Under the pieces are notes generated by a model that was not told where the DNA came from, ran no database searches, and was given only the letters and a program-made list of their open reading frames with translations. Source: an uncultured Mycoplasmatota bacterium (GTDB taxonomy: Bacteria > Bacillota_I > Bacilli_A > RF39 > UBA660). Taken from it: 64,000 nt of DNA. This document shows positions 18,301 to 25,714 of the stretch, piece by piece; position 1 is the first letter of the stretch, and each line of letters starts with the position of its first letter. Where the stretch lies: contig URUT01000001.1 in the NCBI GenBank assembly GCA_900551105.1, forward strand, positions 12,679 to 76,678, read 5' to 3'. The position numbers and the translations under genes were made by a program.

Positions 18301-19072
18301 CATTAATAACATCAAACTATTATTACCAGATAATACTAAAAGCATTACTAAAATGAATGACTTAATTGCTGCAAATAATAACACTATCAATAATCTAAGT
18401 GCACTAAATAGTACTATTAAAGAAAAATACGATAGTGCCAATTTAAAAGAATTATCTTATGAACTAATCTTAGGAAATGATTCTTTAGATAATAATACTA
18501 AAATAACCTTAATTAACTTAAAAAGCGAATATGAAAACCACTATGATAGTAATAATCAGTTAATCAGCCTATTAAAATTAAACGTTTCTGCTCTAGAAAG
18601 TAACATTAAAGAATTAGAAAGCTTAAGTGCTAAAGTAACCCAAATGTTACCAAAGATGGAAGCAGGCATCAGTAAACTTAAAACTGGTACTACTAGTTTA
18701 AGCACTAATATGGCAAAACTAAATGTTGCAACTAACGAGTTAAATATCAAAGGAAAAACATTAGTAATTGGCACAACTAATTTAGAAGAAGGTTTAAAAA
18801 CTTTAAACGAAGGAATAACAATGTTAAATAATGAAGCTATCAAACCTATCACTAACAAAATAACTAATGAATTAATTCCTATGACAACTAGAGTAAAAGA
18901 ACTAACAAAACTAGGGGAAAATTACACATCATTTGCTGGCAGTAATGTAACCGGCGAAACTAAATTCATCTATGTAATCGACGGTGAAAAAGTTAAGGAA
19001 GAAAAAAATTCCACAGAAGAAAAGACTGAAAAAGACAATCTTTGGACAAGAATCAAAAATTTATTCAAATAG
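15311..19072 (+). CDS. MMPL/RND exporter fused to an exported coiled-coil domain
   Basis: About 1253 residues. The first 685 form a standard MMPL-family RND exporter: a first TM, an extracytoplasmic loop, a 5-TM bundle with SYITKALVAVLQLGVTTDFSIFLYH, then a repeat with APIVLGTIQLGATIDYAILMTTTYLEKR. After KIIQKTN the frame runs straight into a second module that starts with its own Met, a Lys-rich signal-peptide-like segment (MKNKKLALCSLIALSIPLNT) and a YhgE/Pip-like coiled-coil domain with repeated leucine and asparagine heptads. The ATG at 15311 is chosen because GAGGTG lies 8 nt upstream; 15290 lacks an RBS. It is divergent from the TetR gene. The substrate is unknown; lipids or drugs are family possibilities. 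Confidence 0.85.
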   Translation: MDKLSEFITKKSKLILILSLILLGFSFIGMKLTKINYDILVYLPDDIETIKGQNILTDDFSMGSYSIAVIENASPKEILNIEEKIKKVDGVNEVASIYDVFGTNIPLEILPEDVLEKVHNDNTDLLIVTFKDSTSNENTISAVEEIRNLTNDNYKFGGMSSMVLDTMNLSEKEIAVYVTIAVILCLIVLELSLDSYLVPVLLLLNIGMAIVYNLGTNIFLGEISYITKALVAVLQLGVTTDFSIFLYHAYEKNKKTDSKEIAMKKAIKETIVSVIGSSTTTIAGFLVLCTMSLTLGKDLGIVMAKGVALGVITVLTVFPALLLFFDKQIARTSHKVLTPKFDKINKQIVKHHKLIFIIFLILLVPAYLANSKVEVYYKIDKTLPETLESITANTILKEKYNIVSPEMIITSKDLKTNDIKNMVREIKQIDGIDFVLSKSDFDDLGISSNMLPSEISSLFESENYQMFLVNSTYEVASDELNEQVVKVNDIVKKYDKNGIVAGEGPLMKDLINISDTDFNNVNTSSIVCIFVILFIVLKSFSLPFLLILAIEFAICANMGISYFSGKVLPFVAPIVLGTIQLGATIDYAILMTTTYLEKRKTQRKEDAVLATLNQCGSSVFVSGLCFFAATFGVGVYSQLEMVGSLCTLISRGALLSMLVVITVLPSILLIFDKIIQKTNIGKEKIMKNKKLALCSLIALSIPLNTFALTKNETVYNKLYPDGTIKTSFVNEELLNTSNLKEINDVTSLEDIINLSGNETFTKTNDKLTWNASGNNIFYQGKTTKKEPISFKVTYKLDGQDILLKDLLGKSGKVEIKIEYTNNSKKSVKINNNYETMYTPFVVLTSISLNNDCKNISITNGKIINNGTGNVAFAIASPNLSDSLNINSLNTLNKTVITYDTTKFELGTIYSVITPKLLNSSDLSKLNNITGVNSKLAELTENVNKIENGSTDLKDGSIKLNTNVKKLSDALTSLDENVTALKNGSVDIDNGVGQVIENINNIKLLLPDNTKSITKMNDLIAANNNTINNLSALNSTIKEKYDSANLKELSYELILGNDSLDNNTKITLINLKSEYENHYDSNNQLISLLKLNVSALESNIKELESLSAKVTQMLPKMEAGISKLKTGTTSLSTNMAKLNVATNELNIKGKTLVIGTTNLEEGLKTLNEGITMLNNEAIKPITNKITNELIPMTTRVKELTKLGENYTSFAGSNVTGETKFIYVIDGEKVKEEKNSTEEKTEKDNLWTRIKNLFK
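17355..17368 (+). promoter_or_regulatory. Internal RBS and start inside the exporter gene
   Basis: AAGGAAA is followed after 5-6 nt by an in-frame ATG at 17366, exactly where the signal-peptide-like segment begins. It may allow separate translation of the exported C-terminal domain. Confidence 0.45.
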
Positions 19073-19073
19073 A

Positions 19074-19099
19074 AATGTGCTAAATAAGGCACATTTTTT
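19074..19099 (+). terminator. Terminator of exporter gene
   Basis: AATGTGC/GCACATT stem and a run of six T. Confidence 0.85.
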
Positions 19100-19128
19100 G
19101 AGTAAATTGTGGTAAAACGGAAAATTTT

Positions 19129-19141
19129 AGAGGTAACTTCT
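19129..19141. promoter_or_regulatory. Palindromic site AGAGGTAACTTCT
   Basis: Near-perfect 6-1-6 palindrome 25 bp upstream of the -35 box. A perfect version, AGAAGTAACTTCT, lies at the matching place before the decayed paralogue (24945-24957). Confidence 0.4.
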
Positions 19142-19165
19142 CACGCGAGTTTTCCACACTCCCAG

Positions 19166-19193
19166 TTGACACGGGGGGGGGTTGTTATATAAT
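19166..19193 (+). promoter_or_regulatory. Promoter with poly-G spacer
   Basis: TTGACA at 19166-19171 and TATAAT at 19188-19193 are separated by 16 bp containing nine consecutive G (19173-19181). Loss or gain of one G by slipped-strand replication would change the spacing to 15 or 17 and so the promoter strength. Confidence 0.75.
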
Positions 19194-19216
19194 AAAAGAA
19201 GAAAATAGGTGGTAAA

Positions 19217-20905
19217 GTGAAAAATAAAAGTGTATCACTCGTTCTTCTTTTGAGTGTATTCGTAGTTATAGCTGGTGTCATATTTTTAAAAAATTATGAA
19301 AGTGAAACTTTAGTAGAAGCTAAATGGAACGAAAAAGAAGACGCACTTTTGGCAATAACCATTGATGGCAAAGAATCTGATAGCTTTCCAACTAACTCTG
19401 GATATGTCGGTACAGTAACATGTAATAATGCTACAGGTACTACATCTTGGAATGGAAGTAAATGGGTATTTAATGTAACTGGTATTACCAAAAATAAAAC
19501 AAGATGTAATGTAGCATTTATTAAAAGCCAGGCTCTAAAACTTGCAATACTAGGAGAAAATAATGCTAACCTTAGCACAACTATTACAGTTCCAGGAAGG
19601 GATGTAAACGCATATAAATTAGAAGACGCTGAAACGAAAACAAAAGAATTATCTACTAGTTATCAAAATTACTATTATACATATGGTACTGGCTGGCAAG
19701 CAAATGGTATAAATTTCACTCTTACTGGTACAGCTGTAACTAACAGCACTTATGCTACTTCTTACGAAACCCTAAAAGGTAAGTACACACTTTCATTTAG
19801 TGAAACAACATCGTCTTCACCAACCCCGGTAGACACTAGTGAAACAAATTGTATTAATTATATCATAGATACAACCCCAACCACTATAACATACAAAGAA
19901 TTATGTTCAAATAAGAACCAAACTGAAGCAGTTCTTGCTAGTACCCAAGATGACTACGGAACATCTTATTACTACAGGGGAGCAATAACAAATAACTATG
20001 TTCAGTATGCAAATATGTGCTGGAGAATAGTAAGAATTACTGGCAATGATGCTGTTAAGCTGGTCTTACATAACTATAATGGATTAACAGATTCAAACAC
20101 TACTCCAACAAGTCAAACACCATGCAGTGTAGTAGGAGATGAACTAAGTTATGCCAGATTTGAAGGCGATACATTTACTACATCTTTTAATAGTGACATG
20201 GATGATAACGCATTTGTCGGCTTAAAATATGGAACGAAATCCTCATCAAGTTACGCAGCAACTCATGCAAACACCAACGCAAGCGCAATTCTTCAAGCTT
20301 TATGGAAATGGTACGATAATGTTTTATCTAAACAATCAGGATTTAATGAAAATAATCTAGTTGATACCATTGTTTGTAACGATAAAAAAGTAATAACTAA
20401 TACTACATTTAATCCATATGATATGGGCTTAGGAACCAGTTACGGCTACAAAAAAAATTCAAATTATTATGGTGCTATGCCAAGATTTCTAAACAATGAT
20501 GGATCATCTTATGGAACTGGTCCAAGCCTAGTATGCCAAACTGATAACAACGGTGGAAAACTATCAAAATTTACCTACAGCGATACAACAAAAGGAAATG
20601 GTACTCTAGGCCGTAAAATCGGATTATTAACCGCAGACGAAATAACATTTGCAGGAGCACAATATGGTAGTGGAAAAGCACCGAGAGATTACTTAAATGA
20701 AAACGATAAGTACGGAATGTGGACATCAACTCCAGGATACGTAAATACCTATGGAACGCCTGCCAATATTATGGTGTGGGGAAACGGTGGCCTTGGTTCT
20801 ACGCCAGTTGTTCAGCCGTGGGGCGTAAGACCAACAATATCTATACCATCATCAACTAAAGTAGGTGGAAATGGAACGGCTGATGACCCATATATTGTTC
20901 AGTAA
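19217..20905 (+). CDS. Membrane-anchored surface protein, paralogue 1
   Basis: 562 residues starting at GTG (RBS AGGTGGTAAA). An N-terminal membrane segment is followed by a short beta domain with paired Cys (VTCNN...TRCNV) and ESETLVEAKWNEKEDALLAITIDG. The large C-terminal domain begins with LASTQDDYGTSYYYRGA, has NMCWRIVRITG, LVCQTDNNGGKLSKFT and ends with WTSTPG...GVRPTISI...DDPYIV. The ending resembles the DUF6273/C-type-lectin-like ligand-binding fold common in gut Bacillota. Paralogues lie at 23380 and 25028. This copy has an extra segment of about 60 residues in the middle. Ligand and role are unknown. Confidence 0.75.
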   Translation: MKNKSVSLVLLLSVFVVIAGVIFLKNYESETLVEAKWNEKEDALLAITIDGKESDSFPTNSGYVGTVTCNNATGTTSWNGSKWVFNVTGITKNKTRCNVAFIKSQALKLAILGENNANLSTTITVPGRDVNAYKLEDAETKTKELSTSYQNYYYTYGTGWQANGINFTLTGTAVTNSTYATSYETLKGKYTLSFSETTSSSPTPVDTSETNCINYIIDTTPTTITYKELCSNKNQTEAVLASTQDDYGTSYYYRGAITNNYVQYANMCWRIVRITGNDAVKLVLHNYNGLTDSNTTPTSQTPCSVVGDELSYARFEGDTFTTSFNSDMDDNAFVGLKYGTKSSSSYAATHANTNASAILQALWKWYDNVLSKQSGFNENNLVDTIVCNDKKVITNTTFNPYDMGLGTSYGYKKNSNYYGAMPRFLNNDGSSYGTGPSLVCQTDNNGGKLSKFTYSDTTKGNGTLGRKIGLLTADEITFAGAQYGSGKAPRDYLNENDKYGMWTSTPGYVNTYGTPANIMVWGNGGLGSTPVVQPWGVRPTISIPSSTKVGGNGTADDPYIVQ

Positions 20906-20980
20906 ATAAAAAGATATTTATCATTAATCTGCTTGATTTGTCAAAAAAAATATAGTATCCTATTTATAGGAGGATAAATT

Positions 20981-21529
20981 ATGTGGTGGATTATAATAAT
21001 CGTTGTTTTAGTTTTAATTATATTATCTATTATTTCTACATACAATGAATTAGTAAGACTAAGAAATAAAGTAAAAGATCAGTGGTCACAAATTGATGTA
21101 CAACTTAAAAGAAGATGCGACCTTATCCCTAATTTAGTAGAAACTGTAAAAGGTTATGCTAAACATGAAAAAGGCACATTAGAAGCTGTTATCAAAGCTA
21201 GAAATACATTCTTAACTGCTAAAAGTCCTGAAGATGAAATGAAAGCATCTAAAGAAATAACAACTGCACTAAACAAATTATTTGCTTTAGCAGAAGCTTA
21301 CCCAGACTTAAAAGCAAATGAAAATTTCACATCTTTACAAAATACTTTATCTGAAACTGAAGATAAAATTTCTTATGCAAGACAATTCTATAATGATAAT
21401 GTAATGAACTACAAAAACAAAATAGAAATGTTTCCGTCTAACATAGTTGCTGGTATCTTTAATTTTAAACCAGAGCCATTCTTTGAAGCAACTGAAGAGG
21501 AAAGAAAAAATGTTGAAGTAAAATTTTAG
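20981..21529 (+). CDS. lemA: LemA family protein
   Basis: 182-residue LemA protein: one N-terminal TM helix followed by the hallmark YNELVRLRNKVKDQWSQIDVQLKRRCDLIPNLVETVKGYAKHE and a helical bundle. Its function is not settled; in several Gram-positives it occurs next to DUF2207 or TPM-type membrane proteins, as here. AGGAGG lies 9 nt before the ATG. A probable promoter (TTGTCA, 17 bp, TATTTA) sits about 45 bp upstream. An intrinsic terminator lies between it and the next gene, which would allow only partial read-through. Confidence 0.93.
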   Translation: MWWIIIIVVLVLIILSIISTYNELVRLRNKVKDQWSQIDVQLKRRCDLIPNLVETVKGYAKHEKGTLEAVIKARNTFLTAKSPEDEMKASKEITTALNKLFALAEAYPDLKANENFTSLQNTLSETEDKISYARQFYNDNVMNYKNKIEMFPSNIVAGIFNFKPEPFFEATEEERKNVEVKF

Positions 21530-21551
21530 GCTTACAAGTTAAGCCTTTTTT
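21528..21551 (+). terminator. Terminator/attenuator between lemA and the DUF2207 gene
   Basis: AGGCTTA/TAAGCCT, 5-nt loop, six T. It starts on the lemA stop codon and ends 14 bp before the next start. Confidence 0.8.
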
Positions 21552-21564
21552 GGTAGGAGAGAAT

Positions 21565-23262
21565 ATGAGGAAATGGTTTAGTTTAATAATAATTAGTTTA
21601 TTTTTATTTATTCCAAGTGTTTGTGCTAATAGTATAAAAAACATAAACATGGATATTTATATTGATGATGAGGGAGATGCTCACGTCAAAGAAGTTTGGC
21701 AAGTTCGTGCAACTAAAGGTACAGAAATATATAAAACATATAATAATATTGGAGAATCAACATTCACCGACTTTAAAGTCAGACTAAACGGAACTGAGTT
21801 TACTAACATTGGTTCTTGGAATGTAAATGGAAGCTTTGATGATAAGGCTTACAAAAATGGTATTCATTATATAAGTGACGGTTTAGAACTATGCTATGGC
21901 ATAAGCGAATATGGAAATAACATTTATGAATTTGAATATATTATTACCGATTTTGTAGTAAACCTAAATGATAGTCAAATGGTTTACTGGACACTAGTTC
22001 CTAAAAATATGAGTGATACAATTGGTGATGTGTATATAAAAATTCATTCATCCTTTGCGTATAAGGACACTTTAGATATTTGGGGTTATGGTAAATATGG
22101 AGCTCCAGCCTATGTATATGATGGCTATATAGAAATGTCTAGTGATAACTTAGATAATGATGAGTATATGACTGCTCTTATAAAATTTGAACCAAATACT
22201 TTTAATACTACCTATAAAATAGACAAAGATTTTTCATATTATTATGATTTGGCTGAAGATGGATCAGATGATTACAAAGAACCAACAACCCTTGAAAAAT
22301 TTTTGACGGGGCTAATTAATCTTTCAATTATTGGTTTCATATTTTATCTAATAGCAGTTGCTATAAATCGTTCAACTATTAAAAGTACAAGATACAATAA
22401 AAGTAAAAAGAAACTGCCAGCAGACATTCCATATTTTAGAGACATTCCTGGTAAAAAAGAATTGTTTAGAAATTACTATATTTCAAATTTATATGGAATA
22501 ATTTTACAAAAATCAGATTTTTTAGGTGCAGTTCTTCTTAAATGGATGAAAGAAGGCTCAGTAACCATTGAAAAAACCGAAAAGAAAGGGCTCTTTAAGA
22601 AAACAAATATTGTAACAGCTATGAAAATAGGAGATGTTGTCTGCAATAATTCTTTAGAAAAAGAATTATATGATATGATTAAATCTGCTGCTAAAGATGA
22701 TTATTTAGAAAGCGACGAATTTAAAAAATGGTCAAGAAACCATTATGATAAATTACTATCATGGTTTGATAAAACCTTAAATTATCAAGGCGATGCTCTT
22801 ATTTTAGATGGTTCCATCGAAAGAAATGAAACACAAAAAATGCTATTTAAAAATGTAACATTTACGGAAAACGAAAGTGTATTAAATGAAGCTATTCAGT
22901 TAGCTGGCCTAAAGAAATACCTTATTGAGTTTTCTAATATGAAAGAAAAAGAAGCAATAGAGGTTCATCTATGGCAAGATTATTTAATATACGCTCAAAT
23001 GTTTGGAATAGCCAAAAGAGTAGCCGAACAATTTAAAAAGATGTATCCAGAAATCATTGAACAAACCAATTATAATTTTGATTTTGATACAGTAGTTTTT
23101 ATTAATGATTTTTCTAGAAGTGCAGTTTCTAGTGCGAACGCTGCAAGAAGTGCTGCAATTGAAAGAGCAAGAAACTACTCATCAGGTGGCGGCGGCTTCT
23201 CATCAGGCGGTGGCGGAGGAGGTTCCTTCGGTGGCGGCTCTGGTGGCGGTGGCTTTAGATAA
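21565..23262 (+). CDS. DUF2207 membrane protein with Gly-rich tail
   Basis: About 565 residues. A signal peptide (to about SVCA) leads into an extracytoplasmic DUF2207 domain with MDIYIDDEGDAHVKEVWQVR. One TM segment follows (about 245-265, LINLSIIGFIFYLIAVAI), then a cytoplasmic DUF2207 C-terminal region. The tail is low-complexity Gly/Ser (SSGGGGFSSGGGGGG...), as usual in this family. The ATG at 21565 has TAGGAGAG 6 nt before it. It probably works with LemA, but no activity is known for the pair. Confidence 0.88.
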   Translation: MRKWFSLIIISLFLFIPSVCANSIKNINMDIYIDDEGDAHVKEVWQVRATKGTEIYKTYNNIGESTFTDFKVRLNGTEFTNIGSWNVNGSFDDKAYKNGIHYISDGLELCYGISEYGNNIYEFEYIITDFVVNLNDSQMVYWTLVPKNMSDTIGDVYIKIHSSFAYKDTLDIWGYGKYGAPAYVYDGYIEMSSDNLDNDEYMTALIKFEPNTFNTTYKIDKDFSYYYDLAEDGSDDYKEPTTLEKFLTGLINLSIIGFIFYLIAVAINRSTIKSTRYNKSKKKLPADIPYFRDIPGKKELFRNYYISNLYGIILQKSDFLGAVLLKWMKEGSVTIEKTEKKGLFKKTNIVTAMKIGDVVCNNSLEKELYDMIKSAAKDDYLESDEFKKWSRNHYDKLLSWFDKTLNYQGDALILDGSIERNETQKMLFKNVTFTENESVLNEAIQLAGLKKYLIEFSNMKEKEAIEVHLWQDYLIYAQMFGIAKRVAEQFKKMYPEIIEQTNYNFDFDTVVFINDFSRSAVSSANAARSAAIERARNYSSGGGGFSSGGGGGGSFGGGSGGGGFR

Positions 23263-23280
23263 CACCCACTAAAAATTAAA

Positions 23281-23310
23281 ACCCCATTACAAAAAAATAA
23301 TGGAGTTTTT
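23281..23310 (+). terminator. Terminator after DUF2207 gene
   Basis: ACCCCATTA/TAATGGAGT stem with one mismatch, A-rich loop and five T. Confidence 0.75.
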
Positions 23311-23379
23311 ATAATTTAGATTGTCTTGACTAATAACCTAAATTTGTTATAGAATATACATAGAAAATAGGTGATATCA

Positions 23380-24822
23380 GTGAATAACAAATATAAAGGA
23401 TTAAGTATTATCTTAATATTGTTAGTATTAACATTTATCGGTTATAATGCCTTAAAACAAGAAGAATTAAAAGAAGCAACTTGGGAAAAACCAGAAGAAA
23501 TATTAGCAATCACAATAAATGGCGAAGAAGCCACATCTTTTCCAACCACGGCAGCATACGAAGCTAGTGTAACTTGTACAAGTGGCACTGGTAGTGCTTC
23601 ATGGAATGGAAGCAAGTGGACATTCAATGCAAGTTCAATTTCCAAAAACAAAGCAAAATGCAACATAGACTTTATTCCCAAAACTCTTAGATCTTATATT
23701 TTGGGTGACAATAACGCCAACGTTGGAACTGTAAAAACAACACCAGGAGCCTCAAATAACTCAACATCAGAAGCAGTTTTAGCATCAACTCAAGATGATT
23801 ATGGAACAAGTTATTATTTTAGAGGAGTTGTAACTAAAAATTTTGTTGTGTACGCAAATATGTGCTGGCGTGTAGTAAGAATTACAGGCGACGGTTCAGT
23901 AAGATTAGTATTATATAATTATAATGGATTAACAAGTGATAATACGACACCATCTGCTAGTAATCCCTGCAGTGTTACTGGTGATGAACTAGCCTTCATT
24001 CATGATAGCAGTGGGACCTCAATGGTTAGATTTGGAATATATGGAGATAATGCTGGCTTTGGTTTAATGTATGGTGATGTTGGATGCTCTGATGGCACAT
24101 CATATGATAAAACAAGTTGCTCAAATAATAGCGGTACGTGGACAACATCAACCTCGTATGCAAATGCTCATAGCAACATTAGAAAAAGTACGGTTTTACA
24201 AAGTTTAGAAAGTTGGTACGATGATGTTTTGTCTAAACAGCCAGGCTTTAGTGAAAAACAACTAGCAGATACTATTTTATGCAATGATAAAAGCGTTATA
24301 ACAGACAGCTCATTTAATCCAGCAGGATGGACAACTTTTCCAAGTGATTATGGAATTGGAACAAATAACAATCATTATGCAAGCATTAAAAGACTTGTAA
24401 CATCAAGCTCCATGAAAGCTGGTGGCACCGGACCAAGCCTAATATGTCCTAATGATAACTTAGGCGGAAAATTATCTAAATTTACAGTAAGCGATACCGT
24501 CAACGGGAATGGTGCCTTAGATAAAAAAATTGGTCTCTTAACAGTTGATGAATCAGCATTTGCTGGAGGAATATATGGAGCTTATAATTCGTCTTACTAT
24601 CTTTATCAAAATGCAAAAGAAGCATATTGGTTAGCTACTCCAGGAATATTTTTTAATCCTTCTAATAATCACTGGGTTGCATATAACTCTACTGCTAACG
24701 GACACTATTTATATGTTGTACTTAATGTCAATGTTTACGCAATCCGACCATCAATTACTCTGGATAAAAATACAGCATCAACTGGTAGTGGAACATCATC
24801 AGATCCTTATGTTGTTAAATAA
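23380..24822 (+). CDS. Membrane-anchored surface protein, paralogue 2
   Basis: 480 residues; GTG start at 23380 with AGGTGATATCA before it. It has the same layout as the gene at 19217: N-terminal TM, a short beta domain with VTCTSG...KCNI, LASTQDDYGTSYYFRGV, NMCWRVVRITG, LICPNDNLGGKLSKFT, and a C-terminal WLATPG...AIRPSITL...SDPYVV lectin-like ending. Compared with paralogue 1 it lacks the middle insertion but has an extra Cys pair near GDVGCSDG...SCSNNSG. The promoter (TTGACT, TAGAAT) does not contain a poly-G tract. Confidence 0.75.
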   Translation: MNNKYKGLSIILILLVLTFIGYNALKQEELKEATWEKPEEILAITINGEEATSFPTTAAYEASVTCTSGTGSASWNGSKWTFNASSISKNKAKCNIDFIPKTLRSYILGDNNANVGTVKTTPGASNNSTSEAVLASTQDDYGTSYYFRGVVTKNFVVYANMCWRVVRITGDGSVRLVLYNYNGLTSDNTTPSASNPCSVTGDELAFIHDSSGTSMVRFGIYGDNAGFGLMYGDVGCSDGTSYDKTSCSNNSGTWTTSTSYANAHSNIRKSTVLQSLESWYDDVLSKQPGFSEKQLADTILCNDKSVITDSSFNPAGWTTFPSDYGIGTNNNHYASIKRLVTSSSMKAGGTGPSLICPNDNLGGKLSKFTVSDTVNGNGALDKKIGLLTVDESAFAGGIYGAYNSSYYLYQNAKEAYWLATPGIFFNPSNNHWVAYNSTANGHYLYVVLNVNVYAIRPSITLDKNTASTGSGTSSDPYVVK

Positions 24823-24864
24823 TATAATTATTAATTTTAATAGATTCATTAAATCCTATAAAGT

Positions 24865-24902
24865 AGTACACAGAACCTTTCAGGTCTGCGTACTTTTTAT
24901 TT
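24865..24902 (+). terminator. Terminator after paralogue 2
   Basis: AGTACACAGA/TCTGCGTACT imperfect stem followed by a T-rich tail. Confidence 0.7.
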
Positions 24903-24944
24903 TGCTTAAAGAAAAAAAGAACTTACGGCAAATGCAAAATTTCT

Positions 24945-24957
24945 AGAAGTAACTTCT
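24945..24957. promoter_or_regulatory. Palindromic site AGAAGTAACTTCT
   Basis: Perfect 6-1-6 palindrome upstream of the decayed paralogue, matching 19129-19141. The downstream promoter keeps TATAAT (near 25000), but the -35 box has decayed and the G-tract is only four long. Confidence 0.4.
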
Positions 24958-25027
24958 CGGTAAGTTTTCACACTTTAGGTGGAAACGGGGAGTTGCTATA
25001 TAATGAAAGAAGAAAATAGGTGGTAAA

Positions 25028-25633
25028 ATGAAAAATAAAAGCTTATCAATCATTCTTCTTTTGAGTGTGTTCGTAGTAATAACTAGTGTTATTTTCTTAA
25101 AAAAATATATTAGTGAAACTTTAGTAGAAGCCAAATGGAACGAAAAAGAGGACGCCATGTTAGCAATTACAATAAATGGTGAAGAAGTAGATAGTTTTCC
25201 AACTACGGCAGGATATGTAGGTAAAGTTACTTGCACAAAGGGAACAGGAAGTGCTTCCTGGAACGGTACCAAGTGATTATTTAGCGTAACAAGTATTACC
25301 AAAAATAAAACTAGATGTAATATAGATTTCAGCGTGCCAACACTAAGAGAGGCAATTTTAAATGCAAATGCTATATCATCTCCTTCAACAACGCCAGGAA
25401 CTAAAGCCTCAGCATCTACAGAAAGCATATTAGCAAGTGCTTCTGATGATTATGGAACGAACTATTATTTTAGAGGAGTAGTTACTAATAACTATGTAGA
25501 ATATGCCAATATGTGCTTTCGAATCATAAGAATTACTGGAAACGGTGCAGTTAAATTAACATTATATAATTATAATGGACTAACAGATAGTAATACAGTG
25601 CCAAGCAGCACTACACCTTGTAATGTAACTTAG
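25028..25633 (+). pseudogene. Decayed surface protein, paralogue 3
   Basis: The N-terminus is nearly identical to paralogue 1 (MKNKSLSIILLLSVFVVI). At 25274-25276 a TGA stands where both paralogues have TGG (SKW), in the same frame as the sequence that follows. That sequence continues with ITKNKTRCNI, ASASDDYGTNYYFRGV and NMCFRIIRITG, then stops at PCNVT, where the paralogues continue for about 280 residues. A terminator lies directly on this stop. It therefore combines a nonsense mutation with a C-terminal deletion. Confidence 0.85.
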
Positions 25634-25656
25634 GAGCATTTAATCCTAAGTTTTTT
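25628..25656 (+). terminator. Terminator at the end of paralogue 3
   Basis: ACTTAGGA/TCCTAAGT stem and six T, overlapping the stop codon. Confidence 0.8.
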
Positions 25657-25714
25657 AATTTATCCTTTTAATTATTAAGTAAAAATAGTATAATACCTAA
25701 AGGAAGTGGTGCAA

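Noticed and set aside
18034..18441. Long minus-strand open frame inside the exporter gene
   Set aside because: Antisense to an Asn/Leu-rich coiled coil, where low GC and biased codons create long shadow frames. It has no RBS or recognisable product.
24677..24946. Open frame overlapping the end of surface paralogue 2
   Set aside because: It is in another frame of a gene conserved between paralogues, has no RBS and runs through the terminator.
25274..25276. TGA as a tryptophan codon (Mollicute-type code)
   Set aside because: TGA ends the genes at 28952, 57623 and 62576 in places where reading through would give out-of-family tails. TGG is used elsewhere, and copy 3 is truncated as well.
19217..25633. 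Diversity-generating retroelement acting on the lectin-like surface proteins
   Set aside because: No reverse transcriptase and no template repeat with A-specific changes is visible in the window.
25634..25714. T-box riboswitch upstream of argS
   Set aside because: The gap is only about 70 bp and contains the preceding terminator and an ordinary promoter. No T-box sequence or specifier loop fits.
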